Of a stretch of DNA of 64,000 nucleotides, positions 26,773-35,523 are shown piece after piece (positions within the stretch are counted from its first letter, which is position 1; every line of letters starts with the position of its first letter). The notes below the pieces were generated by a model. That model did not search any database. It saw nothing but the letters and a program-made list of their open reading frames with translations, and was not told where the DNA came from. This DNA is from Roseburia sp. (GTDB lineage: Bacteria > Bacillota > Clostridia > Lachnospirales > Lachnospiraceae): positions 558,001 to 622,000 of the forward strand of contig JAGBEG010000010.1 of the NCBI GenBank assembly GCA_017937095.1, read 5' to 3'. A program made the position numbers and the translations under genes.

Positions 26773-27467
26773 GCACCTTAGTAGAATGTAAGAACCTGAC
26801 AAAAAAGTACGGAAGCAGGACTGCAATTGACAATATCGATCTTGCCATTGAGAGCGGACATATTATCGGACTGCTCGGACCCAACGGCAGCGGCAAGACG
26901 ACGTTGATCAAAATGATGAACGGACTGCTCACGCCGACCTCGGGTTCTCTTTACATGAAGCAGAATCCGATCGGACCGACGAGCAAGAAACATATTTCCT
27001 ACCTGCCGGATCACACGTATCTGAATATGAATCAGCGCGTCAGGGATATCGTAAGCTACTTTGCCGATTTCTATGAGGATTTCGAACCCAAACGCGCCTA
27101 CGATATGTTAGAGAAGCTTTCCATCAACCCGGACGACAGGCTTCGCACCATGTCGAAGGGCACCAAGGAGAAGGTGCAGCTCATCCTTGTCATGAGCCGC
27201 CGGGCGGACCTTTATATCTTAGATGAACCGATTGCGGGCGTCGACCCCGCAGCCCGCGATTTTATCTTAAATATCATCCTCTCCAACTATGACCCGGAGG
27301 CTTCGATCCTGATATCCACGCATCTGATCGCGGATATCGAAAATATCTTAGACGAGGTCATCTTTATTCAGAACGGACAGATCCGCCTTACCGCTTCCGT
27401 GGACGACATCCGTGGAAATCAGGGCAAATCCGTCGACACACTTTTCAGGGAGGTATTCAGATGTTAG
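26769..27467 (+). CDS. ABC transporter ATP-binding protein (YtrB-like)
   Basis: This 232-residue ATPase has Walker A GPNGSGKTT (about 38-46), a divergent signature MSKGTKEKVQL in place of LSGGQ, and Walker B LYILDEPIAGVDP. The divergent signature is usual in YtrB/EcsA-type exporters that are controlled by a YtrA regulator and often relate to cell-envelope stress or antimicrobial peptides. It overlaps the permease gene by 7 bp. Confidence 0.92.
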   Translation: MSTLVECKNLTKKYGSRTAIDNIDLAIESGHIIGLLGPNGSGKTTLIKMMNGLLTPTSGSLYMKQNPIGPTSKKHISYLPDHTYLNMNQRVRDIVSYFADFYEDFEPKRAYDMLEKLSINPDDRLRTMSKGTKEKVQLILVMSRRADLYILDEPIAGVDPAARDFILNIILSNYDPEASILISTHLIADIENILDEVIFIQNGQIRLTASVDDIRGNQGKSVDTLFREVFRC

Positions 27468-28294
27468 GCAAATTATTTAAGTACGAATTTAAAAATACGG
27501 CAAAGGTAATGCTGCTGATCTATGCCGTCCTGATCGTCACCACATGCATCGGCACGCTGGCACTGCGAAGCACGATCCGTTTCGACAGCATCGGCGCAGA
27601 TCCCAGTCCGGTCGTCACAATGCTGATTGTCGGCGCCATCATCCTCTATATCTTAAGCCTTTTCGCATTTTTTATCGTTACCTACGTATATATGTGCATG
27701 CACTTTTATAAGACCATGTACTCTGCACAGGGCTATCTGACACACACGCTTCCGGTAAAACAGCTTACGACCTTCCATGTAAAGCTTGCGACCTCATTTG
27801 TCTGGATGTTCATCGCTCTGCTGCTGTTTATCGGCTCCGTCTTCGCCCTTTTAAACAGTGTGACCGACGGAGAGTTCTGGCAGATATTTTCGCAGGAATT
27901 TATAACGGGCTTTGACAGCGAGCTTGCGGCAATGGGCTTTCACACAGCCGGCCTGATCGCTCAGTTTCTTTTTTCCACTGTGCTCTCGTGCCTGACCTAT
28001 CTGCTGTGGGTATTTGCAAGTGCATCCATCGGACAGCTCTTCTCCTCGAACAAGGTACTTGCTTCCGTCGTAGCAGGCATCATACTTTACTTTATCAATC
28101 AGACGTTAAGTCTCATTGTACTGCTTGCCTCCGGGTATTTTAACACGATCTTCTCAGGCAGCGACGCAAATTCAGAAGTTGCTCTGATGAACAATTCACT
28201 TCTGAGTGCTAACAACATCTATGCCATTCTCGTTGTCATTGTACTGTACAGTATCTGCAATGTGATTGTGCGCAAACATATCAATCTCGAATAA
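27461..28294 (+). CDS. ABC transporter permease of the YtrA operon
   Basis: This 277-residue integral membrane protein has about six helices (VMLLIYAVLIVTTCIGTLAL, TMLIVGAIILYILSLFAFFIVTYVYM, FVWMFIALLLFIGSVFALL, FLFSTVLSCLTYLLWVF, VLASVVAGIILYFINQTLSLIVLL, IYAILVVIVLYSICNVIV) in the ABC-2-like arrangement. It should pair with the preceding ATPase. Substrate unknown. The operon ends at a strong terminator. Confidence 0.88.
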   Translation: MLGKLFKYEFKNTAKVMLLIYAVLIVTTCIGTLALRSTIRFDSIGADPSPVVTMLIVGAIILYILSLFAFFIVTYVYMCMHFYKTMYSAQGYLTHTLPVKQLTTFHVKLATSFVWMFIALLLFIGSVFALLNSVTDGEFWQIFSQEFITGFDSELAAMGFHTAGLIAQFLFSTVLSCLTYLLWVFASASIGQLFSSNKVLASVVAGIILYFINQTLSLIVLLASGYFNTIFSGSDANSEVALMNNSLLSANNIYAILVVIVLYSICNVIVRKHINLE

Positions 28295-28347
28295 AAACAG
28301 CCGCGCAAACGGCTGCCAGACTGCATGGCATGATTTAAGAGCATAAG

Positions 28348-28383
28348 AAATGCCGCATCCCAATCAACCGGGATGCGGCATTT
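28348..28383. terminator. Bidirectional terminator between the ABC permease and gltA/nfnB
   Basis: AAATGCCGCATCCC (28348-28361) pairs perfectly with GGGATGCGGCATTT (28370-28383), with T runs on both strands. Confidence 0.88.
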
Positions 28384-28394
28384 TGGTTATAATC

Positions 28395-29780
28395 TTATTT
28401 TGTGCGCAGATACTCGTCAATTCCCTTCGCAGCCGCTTTTCCTGCACCCATTGCAAGAATTACCGTCGCTGCTCCGGTCACCGCATCACCGCCGGCAAAT
28501 ACGCCCGGCTTGGAGGTCGCGCCGTTTGCTTCCTCCGCCACGATACACTTTCTGCGGTTGGTATCAAGCCCCTTTGTCGTTGAAGAAATCAGCGGATTCG
28601 GGGATGTTCCGAGCGACATGATAACGGTATCCGCCTCGATCTCATACTCGGAGCCCGGGATTTCCACCGGACTTCTTCTGCCTGACTCATCCGGCTCGCC
28701 AAGCTCCATCTTGATAATCTTCGCGCCCCTGACGCAGCCGTTCTCATCCACTAAAAGCTCCGTCGGATTCTGGAGCAGGTCAAAGATAATGCCCTCCTCC
28801 TTCGCGTGATGCACCTCTTCCTTACGTGCCGGAAGCTCTTCCTCGCCGCGCCGGTATACCACATGCACCTCCGCGCCGAGACGCTTTGCGGTTCTTGCCG
28901 CATCCATCGCCACGTTTCCGCCGCCGACAACGATAACCTTCTTTCCCGCTTTGATCGGGGTATCGTAATCCTCCAGAAATGCTTTCATCAGGTTATTTCT
29001 GGTAAGGAACTCGTTCGCGGAGAACACGCCCATTGCCTGCTCGCCCGGGATTCCCATGAATCTCGGAAGTCCTGCGCCCGATCCGATAAAGACCGCCTCA
29101 TAGCCTTCCTGCTCCATCAGCTCGTCGATCGTTACGGATTTTCCAATAACGACATTCGTCTCAATCTTGACGCCAAGCGCCTTCACATTCTCGACCTCCG
29201 CCGCAACGACCTTCTGCTTGGGCAGACGGAACTCCGGAATACCATATACAAGCACGCCGCCCGCTTCGTGCAGCGCCTCGAAAATCGTCACCTCATAACC
29301 AAGCTTTGCCAGATCGCCCGCACAGGTCAGACCCGCAGGACCGGAACCGATGACCGCCACCTTGTGACCGTTCGTCTCCTCGGCTTTCTTTGGCTTGATG
29401 CCGTGCTCTCTCGCCCAGTCAGCGACAAAACGCTCCAGCTTTCCGATGGAAACAGCCTCGCCCTTGATACCGCGGATGCATTTGCCCTCGCACTGATTTT
29501 CCTGCGGACATACACGACCGCAGACTGCCGGAAGTGCAGAAGACCTGCTGATGATCTGGTAAGCCTCTTCAAAGTTTCCTTCCTTTACCTGCGCGATAAA
29601 GCCCGGAATGTCGATCGATACCGGACATCCCTTCATACACTGTGCATTTTTGCAGTTCAAGCAGCGCGCTGCCTCTGCCATTGCTTCTTCTTCGTTATAT
29701 CCCAGACATACCTCTTCAAAGTTCGCCGCACGCACCTGTGGCTCCTGCTCACGAACCGGTACTCTTGTCATTACGTCCAT
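28395..29780 (-). CDS. gltA: NfnB-like large subunit (annotated type: NADPH-dependent glutamate synthase, homotetrameric)
   Basis: This 461-residue flavoprotein has an N-terminal cysteine cluster for 4Fe-4S centres (CLNCKNAQCMKGCPV and CGRVCPQENQCEGKC), an FAD site VIGSGPAGLTCAGDLAKLG and a second dinucleotide site VVGGGNVAMDAARTAKRLG. Databases name the family gltA, but no glutamate synthase large subunit is nearby, and the gene upstream encodes the matching small flavoprotein. That pairing is the NfnAB complex (ferredoxin:NADP oxidoreductase, electron bifurcating) or sulfide dehydrogenase SudAB. The start at 29780 has GGAGG 5 bp upstream. Cytosolic. Confidence 0.88.
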   Translation of the reverse strand: MDVMTRVPVREQEPQVRAANFEEVCLGYNEEEAMAEAARCLNCKNAQCMKGCPVSIDIPGFIAQVKEGNFEEAYQIISRSSALPAVCGRVCPQENQCEGKCIRGIKGEAVSIGKLERFVADWAREHGIKPKKAEETNGHKVAVIGSGPAGLTCAGDLAKLGYEVTIFEALHEAGGVLVYGIPEFRLPKQKVVAAEVENVKALGVKIETNVVIGKSVTIDELMEQEGYEAVFIGSGAGLPRFMGIPGEQAMGVFSANEFLTRNNLMKAFLEDYDTPIKAGKKVIVVGGGNVAMDAARTAKRLGAEVHVVYRRGEEELPARKEEVHHAKEEGIIFDLLQNPTELLVDENGCVRGAKIIKMELGEPDESGRRSPVEIPGSEYEIEADTVIMSLGTSPNPLISSTTKGLDTNRRKCIVAEEANGATSKPGVFAGGDAVTGAATVILAMGAGKAAAKGIDEYLRTK

Positions 29781-29896
29781 ATGAACCTCCATGCTCTCTT
29801 CACTATCATTTATTCTCCCATGAAGCTTTGCTCCATGCGCAACCTTCACCGTTCGTCAATCGTGCAGGCACGCTGACGCTCCTGCACGCATATATC

Positions 29897-30775
29897 TTAG
29901 CTGCACTGACCGCATCCGCCGTGATGTGTGTCGCCTTCCTGTAGCTTTAACATCGCCCTGCCCTCTTCGGTCTTGTACTGCTGCTGGCGCTTCATCGCCT
30001 GATCGAAATCTACCAGATGTCCGTCAAACTCCGGTCCGTCCACACATGCGAACTTCACTTCATCCCCGACAACGAGACGGCACGCACCGCACATACCGGT
30101 TCCGTCAACCATAATCGGATTCATGGAGACAATCGTATGTATTCCAAGCTCTTTTGTCAGCTTACAGACAAACTTCATCATGATCATCGGTCCGATCGCA
30201 ACGCAGTGGTCGTATCGCACGCCATCATCCCACAATGCCTGAAGCTGTGCCGTACCGGTACCATGGAAGCCATAGGAACCATCATCCGTTGTCACATAAA
30301 GATTCGTCGCTACCGCACGCATCTCATCCTCTAAGATCAGAAGCTCCTTATTTCTGGACCCCATGATAACGTCGCAGTCCACGCCGTGCTCATGCAGCCA
30401 TTTCACCTGCGGATAGACCGGAGCCGTTCCGACGCCGCCCGCAATAAATACGATCTTCTTTTTCTTAAGTGTCTCGATGTCCTCGCCGATTAAGTCGGAC
30501 GGACATCCAAGCGGTCCGACGAAATCAGCAAATGCATCTCCCGCCTCAAGCGATACCATACGCTCTGTGGACGCTCCCACGGTCTGGAATACAATTGTAA
30601 TTGTTCCTGCTTCTCTGTCATAATCGCAGATCGTAAGCGGAATACGCTCTCCATACTCATCCATCTTCACAATCACGAACTGCCCCGGCTCGCAGTACTG
30701 CGCTACACGCGGCGCTTTGACATCCATGAGATAAATCTTGTCTGCCAATTTCTCTTTCTTAACAATCGGATACAT
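29897..30775 (-). CDS. NfnA/SudB-like FAD/NAD-binding subunit
   Basis: This 292-residue protein has a ferredoxin-reductase-like FAD domain (AQYCEPGQFVIVKMDEYGERIPLTICD), an NAD domain (IVFIAGGVGTAPVYPQVKWL) and a cysteine set GTGMCGACRLVVG...FACVDGPEFDGH that holds a 2Fe-2S centre in NfnA. It is the sulfide/dihydroorotate dehydrogenase-like family. It precedes the gltA-type gene, matching nfnA-nfnB order, and the complex would exchange electrons between NADH, ferredoxin and NADP. The start at 30775 has AGGAGG at good spacing; the longer frame would start inside the leader. Confidence 0.88.
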   Translation of the reverse strand: MYPIVKKEKLADKIYLMDVKAPRVAQYCEPGQFVIVKMDEYGERIPLTICDYDREAGTITIVFQTVGASTERMVSLEAGDAFADFVGPLGCPSDLIGEDIETLKKKKIVFIAGGVGTAPVYPQVKWLHEHGVDCDVIMGSRNKELLILEDEMRAVATNLYVTTDDGSYGFHGTGTAQLQALWDDGVRYDHCVAIGPMIMMKFVCKLTKELGIHTIVSMNPIMVDGTGMCGACRLVVGDEVKFACVDGPEFDGHLVDFDQAMKRQQQYKTEEGRAMLKLQEGDTHHGGCGQCS

Positions 30776-30898
30776 AATTTCCTCCTCACATTCTGTGTGA
30801 TTCAAATCCCCTTCTGAACTGAACACAAACATATTACTCCCGCACAGTAAACCAGACATAAACTTCACGCCTGCGGGCATCTAATTTTATATAATAAA

Positions 30899-30929
30899 GG
30901 AAAAGCCGTCATATTTCAACGGCTTTTCC
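30899..30929 (-). terminator. Terminator of the trpXYZ operon
   Basis: GGAAAAGCCGT (30899-30909) pairs with ACGGCTTTTCC (30919-30929), lying 22 bp after the ATPase stop codon. On the minus strand it is followed by TTTATTATATAAAATT. Confidence 0.75.
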
Positions 30930-30950
30930 CATATTTTCTGTTTATAGCTG

Positions 30951-31781
30951 CTATTCTACCTTTGAAAAAAGAATCCTGTCGTTATCGAGCGCTTTTCCTG
31001 CACGGAGCGCGAACTGCTCTAAAAGATCGTCCACGGTCATCGCCGCGCGCTCCTCTCCCTCGACGTCAAGCACAATATTGCCCGCATCCATCATCAGCGT
31101 GCGGTTTCCGAGCGAAAGCGCCTGATGCATATTGTGAGTTACCATAAGACAGGTAATCTCCCGCTCTGCTACGATCTGCTTCGTGAGGGAGAGCACCTTC
31201 TCCGCCGTCGCCGGATCGAGCGCCGCCGTATGCTCGTCGAGCAGAAGAATCTTCGGCGTCACCATCGTCGCCATCAGAAGCGTCAGCGCCTGCCGCTGTC
31301 CGCCGGAGAGCAGACCGACCGGCTGTTTCATCCGGTCCTCGAGCCCCATATCAAGCAGGGAAAGCTGTTCTCTGAACTTCTTCTTGTCAGCCGCCTTAAT
31401 CCTGCTGAAATAAGCGTTCTTTGAGGTCGTCGTGCGCAGATAAGCGAGCGCCATATTCTCCTCGATCGTCATGTGCGGCGCCGTGCCCTTAAGCGGGTCC
31501 TGAAACAGATGACCGATGACCCTGCTGCGCACATGCTCCTTCTGGTAGGTGATATCTTCCCCGCCTAACATAATCAGTCCCTTATCCGGGAAAAACGCTC
31601 CGGTGATCGCATTAAAAAGGGTGGATTTTCCCGCGCCGTTGCTTCCGACAATCGTTGCAAAATCTCCCTTTTTCAAGGTGAGGCTCACACCGCCAAGCGC
31701 CCGTTTCTCATTGACCGTGCCGGGATTAAAGGTCTTTTCGACATTTTTCATAATGAGCATGGAATCCTTCTCGACTGCCAT
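30951..31781 (-). CDS. trpZ: Tryptophan-type ABC transporter ATP-binding protein
   Basis: This 276-residue ATPase has Walker A GSNGAGKST (about 38-46), signature LSGGQRQAL and Walker B ILLLDEHTAALDP. It is the third gene of a unit with a PF04392-type binding protein and a LivH-like permease behind a T-box with a UGG (Trp) specifier. The trpXYZ name follows from that control element. Confidence 0.87.
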   Translation of the reverse strand: MAVEKDSMLIMKNVEKTFNPGTVNEKRALGGVSLTLKKGDFATIVGSNGAGKSTLFNAITGAFFPDKGLIMLGGEDITYQKEHVRSRVIGHLFQDPLKGTAPHMTIEENMALAYLRTTTSKNAYFSRIKAADKKKFREQLSLLDMGLEDRMKQPVGLLSGGQRQALTLLMATMVTPKILLLDEHTAALDPATAEKVLSLTKQIVAEREITCLMVTHNMHQALSLGNRTLMMDAGNIVLDVEGEERAAMTVDDLLEQFALRAGKALDNDRILFSKVE

Positions 31782-31782
31782 A

Positions 31783-32763
31783 TCACGCCTCTCCTCCCTT
31801 TCCCGTCTGTTCTTCTCTTAACATTTCCTTTATGTACTGCTGATTCGTGATCCGCGCACTCCGCTTCTGCTGATGGAATGCGAACTGCTTCTTGATATAA
31901 GGAAACGCGATTGCCACCGCAACGATAATCGAGGACACAAGCTTTAAGCACTCCGCCGGAACGTTCAAACGCAGCGCCACCGCAACGATAAAGCGGTACA
32001 GGCAGCTTCCGAGAATGACGCCAGCGACGCGCTTTAACATATTTCCCTTGCCGATGATCGACTCGCCGATGATCAGGCTCGCCAGCGCAATCGTCACCAT
32101 ACCCGTCCCGAGGTTGATATCGCAGGACTTCTGATACTGCGCCAGAAGACCGCCGGAAAGTCCGGTGAGCGCATTTGCCACACACAGCCCAATGGTAATC
32201 ATCAGCCCGGTATTGATGCTCGAAGCGCGCACCATATCCGGGTTATCCCCGGTCGCCCGGATGGACAGTCCAAGTCTCGTATTTAAAAACAGCGAAATCA
32301 GCACTCCGACGAGAATGACGATCACTGCTGCCACGATCAGCTTATACCACGTACCCCCGATTGCCTCCTTCGCCCATGTAAAAACAGAATCGCAGGCGAA
32401 GAGGTTCATGTTGGACGCAAAGCCCATCACGGCAATATTGATCGTGTAAAGTCCTGTATTTACGATGATTCCCGCAAGAATCGACTGAATCCCAAGCTTT
32501 GTCTGCAAAAACGCCGTCACAAAGCCCGAGCAGACTCCCGCAGCCATCGCCGCAAAAAGCCCTAACACCGGATGCCCCGCCAATGTCACGGATGCGCAGA
32601 CCGCGCACCCGAGCGTAAAGCAGCCGTCCGTCGAGAGATCGGCAATATTTAAGATACTAAATGAGATAAAAAGCGCCAGTGCGACCAATGCGTAGATGAA
32701 GCCAAGCTCCAGGGCATTCTGCACGATGGATAAGGTGATGATGGAACCCATAATTTTCTCCAC
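31783..32763 (-). CDS. trpY: Tryptophan-type ABC transporter permease
   Basis: This 326-residue membrane protein has eight or more helices and the branched-chain/ribose-type permease features GLTGLSGGLLAQYQ and IADLSTDGCFTLGCAV. It should form the channel for the substrate delivered by the binding protein upstream. The stop codon is 1 bp from the ATPase start. Confidence 0.87.
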   Translation of the reverse strand: MEKIMGSIITLSIVQNALELGFIYALVALALFISFSILNIADLSTDGCFTLGCAVCASVTLAGHPVLGLFAAMAAGVCSGFVTAFLQTKLGIQSILAGIIVNTGLYTINIAVMGFASNMNLFACDSVFTWAKEAIGGTWYKLIVAAVIVILVGVLISLFLNTRLGLSIRATGDNPDMVRASSINTGLMITIGLCVANALTGLSGGLLAQYQKSCDINLGTGMVTIALASLIIGESIIGKGNMLKRVAGVILGSCLYRFIVAVALRLNVPAECLKLVSSIIVAVAIAFPYIKKQFAFHQQKRSARITNQQYIKEMLREEQTGKGGEA

Positions 32764-32794
32764 TTTTCTTTATATTATCTGAATAACTGTCTGC

Positions 32795-33928
32795 TTATTC
32801 AAAGTTCTCGGCTGTAACCGTTTCAAGCACCTGTGAACACATATCGGCGAACATGGAGTAATCCAGACCAATCGCCTCCGCTGTCTCCGTATTTACCATG
32901 GCGATGCCACGCTCTAATGTCTGAACCGGCGTCGCCGCAGGATCTGCACCATTTACCAGAATCTCCACTGCCATGTCCGCCGTCTTTGTTCCGAGGTCCT
33001 CGTAATTCACGCCGTAGCCGCAGAACGCGCCGTTTAAGGCAAAGGAATCCGCACCTGTGTAATGAGGAATCTTCGCATCAATGAACTTCTCAAAAATCGC
33101 AAGCTCTGCTGTCATGATCGTGTTGTCCTGCGGTGTAAATACCGCATCCACCCCCTCAGCGACCAGTGCGTCCGCAGCCGCCTGTACCTCCGCTGATGTT
33201 GTTCCTGTCTTCTCTACGTATGATATTCCCTTCTCGTCACAATATGCCTTCGCCGCATCAATCGCACTAAGCGAAGACGCCTGGCTCTTGTCATACAGAA
33301 GTCCGACCTTTGCCGTATCCGGATTTGCAGCGAGCATCAGGTCAAAAATCGCCGCTGTGTCAATCGCATCCGAGGTTCCGGTAATGTTTGCTCCCGGCGC
33401 GTTCATATCCGCCACAAGTCCTGCTCCGACCGGATCGGACACTGCGGAAAATACAATCGGAATCTGCTGCTCCTCCGTCGCACTCTGCATCACTACTGCG
33501 GTCGGCGTTGCGATTGGAATGATGATATCCACCTCGTCCGCAAGCAGATCCGCCGCAATCTGTGTCAGAATCGACTGGTCCGCCTGACCGTTGAAGGTAT
33601 AGTCTGCATAATCAAAGGTCACGCCAAGCTCTGCGCCTTTCGCGTCAAGCTCCGCCTCGATTGCTTTTTCAATCTGGTTTAAGGACGCATCATCCACATA
33701 CTGCACGATGCCGACCTTATAGACCGCGCCCGCCGCAGAATCCTGCTCTGCGCCCTGGGCCTGCGATTCCGTGGACGGTGCATCTGCTGTGCCGTCTGCA
33801 TCGCTGCCGGATGTGGACGAAAGCTCTGCTGTCGGTCCGTCCGAACCGTTGTCGCTTCCGCCGCAGCCTGCTACTGCCACTGCCGTCATTGCTGCCATAA
33901 GAATTGCTGCCATCATTTTTCTTTTCAT
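32795..33928 (-). CDS. trpX: Tryptophan-type ABC transporter substrate-binding lipoprotein
   Basis: This 377-residue protein starts MKRKMMAAILMAAMTAVAVAG with a lipobox ending in Cys (VAGC), then a Ser/Gly linker. The domain YKVGIVQYVDDASLNQ...NGQADQSILTQIAADLLADEVDIIIPIATPTA is typical of the ABC_sub_bind family. GGGAGG lies 8 bp before the ATG at 33928. The open frame continues upstream to 34192, but that part is the T-box leader and not coding. Confidence 0.9.
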   Translation of the reverse strand: MKRKMMAAILMAAMTAVAVAGCGGSDNGSDGPTAELSSTSGSDADGTADAPSTESQAQGAEQDSAAGAVYKVGIVQYVDDASLNQIEKAIEAELDAKGAELGVTFDYADYTFNGQADQSILTQIAADLLADEVDIIIPIATPTAVVMQSATEEQQIPIVFSAVSDPVGAGLVADMNAPGANITGTSDAIDTAAIFDLMLAANPDTAKVGLLYDKSQASSLSAIDAAKAYCDEKGISYVEKTGTTSAEVQAAADALVAEGVDAVFTPQDNTIMTAELAIFEKFIDAKIPHYTGADSFALNGAFCGYGVNYEDLGTKTADMAVEILVNGADPAATPVQTLERGIAMVNTETAEAIGLDYSMFADMCSQVLETVTAENFE

Positions 33929-33964
33929 AATAATATCCTCCCTGTTTTCCACTCTGTTTTGATA

Positions 33965-34236
33965 CAAAAAACCGCCCCAAGCTATTGCTTGAGACGGTAA
34001 TAAACTAATATTATCGCGGTACCACTCATCTTGACGAAACGTCCACTCTTTCATGTACCAGCATACATGCCGGATGGATAACGGGTCCGGTTCCCGGCGG
34101 CACCTACCAGAAGCTTCCTTCAGCCCGCCCTCGAAAGTCCATTCGACAACGCTCTTAATACTGCAATCCCACCGCCTGCAGCTCTCTGTCATCTCGAATC
34201 AGTGTCTACTACTCTTTCTCATCGGTTTGTCACTAT
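33965..34236 (-). promoter_or_regulatory. T-box riboswitch, tryptophan (UGG) specifier
   Basis: On the minus strand the leader has the T-box motif GAGTGGTACCGCG (34015-34027), AGAGAG and GGTGGGA elements of stem I, and a specifier TGG after GAA at 34139-34141. A terminator has arms 33971-33982 and 33987-33998 followed by TTTTTTG. UGG is the tryptophan codon. Uncharged tRNA(Trp) would stabilise the antiterminator and switch on the transporter genes. Confidence 0.9.
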
Positions 34237-34242
34237 GAAGAT

Positions 34243-34271
34243 ACTTTAATACATCAACGTATATTTGTCAA
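34243..34271 (-). promoter_or_regulatory. Promoter of the T-box-controlled operon
   Basis: TTGACA (34266-34271), 17 bp and TAAAGT (34243-34248) on the minus strand, placed just before the T-box RNA. Confidence 0.75.
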
Positions 34272-34290
34272 CCATAAATTTTATGGGGTT

Positions 34291-34782
34291 CTATTTATAA
34301 TAACCCCTGTGTACTTCAAGCGCTTTCTCCGCCAGGGAAGCATATGGTCCCTGCACTTTTATTCTCTTCATTCCGCCCGCAAATACCTCCTTTGCAGTCA
34401 TTGTAAACAATAATGTTTTGGGATTTTCCCCCTCTTCCTTCTGTACCAGCTCTATCATATCCGCTTCGGACATGGCATATACCACTCTTCCTACATTTCC
34501 CCAGAACACTGCGCCCGCACACATCGGACAGGGCTCACAGCTTGTATACATTGTACAGTTCCATAGAAAATCCTTATCATACTTTATCGACGCTCTTTCC
34601 ATTAAAACTGTCTCTGCATGCCCCGTGCACCGCCTTTCATCGCCCTGGACATTTCCCTGCTCAAGGATTATTTCTCCGTCCGGATCCACAAGAATGCATC
34701 CAAACGGAGAGTGTCCGTTTGCGCGTGATTTTGCCGATACCTCAATCGCCTTTTCTAAGTAATACTCGTCTGACTGCCACAT
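34291..34782 (-). CDS. Nucleoside deaminase (CMP/dCMP deaminase fold)
   Basis: This 163-residue zinc enzyme has the catalytic HAET (about residue 55, CTGHAETVLME) and the second zinc motif PCPMCAGAVFWGN. The C-terminal NPKTLLFTMTAKEVFAGGM and length fit guanine deaminase or other purine/cytosine deaminases, not the tRNA-editing TadA with certainty. It is the third gene behind the MerR-controlled promoter, after a cytidylate-kinase-like gene and a 110-bp gap. Confidence 0.88.
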   Translation of the reverse strand: MWQSDEYYLEKAIEVSAKSRANGHSPFGCILVDPDGEIILEQGNVQGDERRCTGHAETVLMERASIKYDKDFLWNCTMYTSCEPCPMCAGAVFWGNVGRVVYAMSEADMIELVQKEEGENPKTLLFTMTAKEVFAGGMKRIKVQGPYASLAEKALEVHRGYYK

Positions 34783-34892
34783 ATTTTATTCCCTCCATGC
34801 TTATATGTTTGAAGATGAAAACCTTTTCGCTTCCATCTGTTTAAAATACTTATACACAGGTGAATGCGTATAAATATTTCCATGCAAAATGA

Positions 34893-35504
34893 TTATTCGC
34901 CGAATTTTCTTCTGATAAAATCAACCAGATAGTCTGCTGTTCCTTCTATCCCCAAAACACTGCTGTTGATCAGAATGTCTTTATGCTTATTATCATTTGG
35001 AAGATATCCGGCATACTGCATATGATAGGAGTCTCTTGCTTCATCTACAGCGACGATCATTTTTTTCGCTTCCGCTTCTTCCATATGCAATGTTTCGATA
35101 CAATTCCTGACTCTGTCTTTAAACGGCGCATATATGAAAATATGTATGCTGTTTTCCACCTCAGATAAGGTAAAATCCGAACAGCGTCCGACAATAATGC
35201 ACGTCTCCCTTTCTGTGAGAAACGAAATGATATTTTGCTGCGCTTCAAAGATTTTGTCCTGCATCAGATCCGTACCCTTTCCAAGCGGATACATCATTCG
35301 CGCAAACGGACTTTTCTGCACCTTCTTTGCAGATTCCTCCATCTCGTCAATGACCGAAGTCGGTAGGTTGAGTTTTTTGGCAGCCTGCTCAACAATATCG
35401 CGGTCATAGTATTCAATCCCCAGCTTTTCTGCCATAAGCTTCGCAATCGGGCGTCCTAAACTGCCAAATTCTCTGGTTATCGTAACTACATATTTCTTAT
35501 TCAT
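34893..35504 (-). CDS. Cytidylate kinase-like family protein
   Basis: This 203-residue protein begins KYVVTITREFGSLGRPIAKLMAEKLGIEYYDRDIV, the P-loop region of the cytidylate-kinase-like family found in many Clostridia. CIIVGRCSDFTL and FIYAPFKDRVRNCIETLHMEEAEA are also typical. The substrate of these proteins is not established, and canonical Cmk is a different protein. GGAGG before the ATG at 35504 sets the start. It is 19 bp after the NhaC-like gene and visibly A+T-richer than genes further away. Confidence 0.85.
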   Translation of the reverse strand: MNKKYVVTITREFGSLGRPIAKLMAEKLGIEYYDRDIVEQAAKKLNLPTSVIDEMEESAKKVQKSPFARMMYPLGKGTDLMQDKIFEAQQNIISFLTERETCIIVGRCSDFTLSEVENSIHIFIYAPFKDRVRNCIETLHMEEAEAKKMIVAVDEARDSYHMQYAGYLPNDNKHKDILINSSVLGIEGTADYLVDFIRRKFGE

Positions 35505-35523
35505 GCTCTGAATCCTCCCTGCT

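Noticed and set aside
28806-29876. + strand open frame of 356 codons
   Set aside because: Antisense to the NfnB-like gene; composition is that of a shadow frame.
33929-34192. N-terminal extension of the tryptophan-binding protein
   Set aside because: The stretch is the T-box RNA and the signal peptide starts at 33928 with its own ribosome-binding site.
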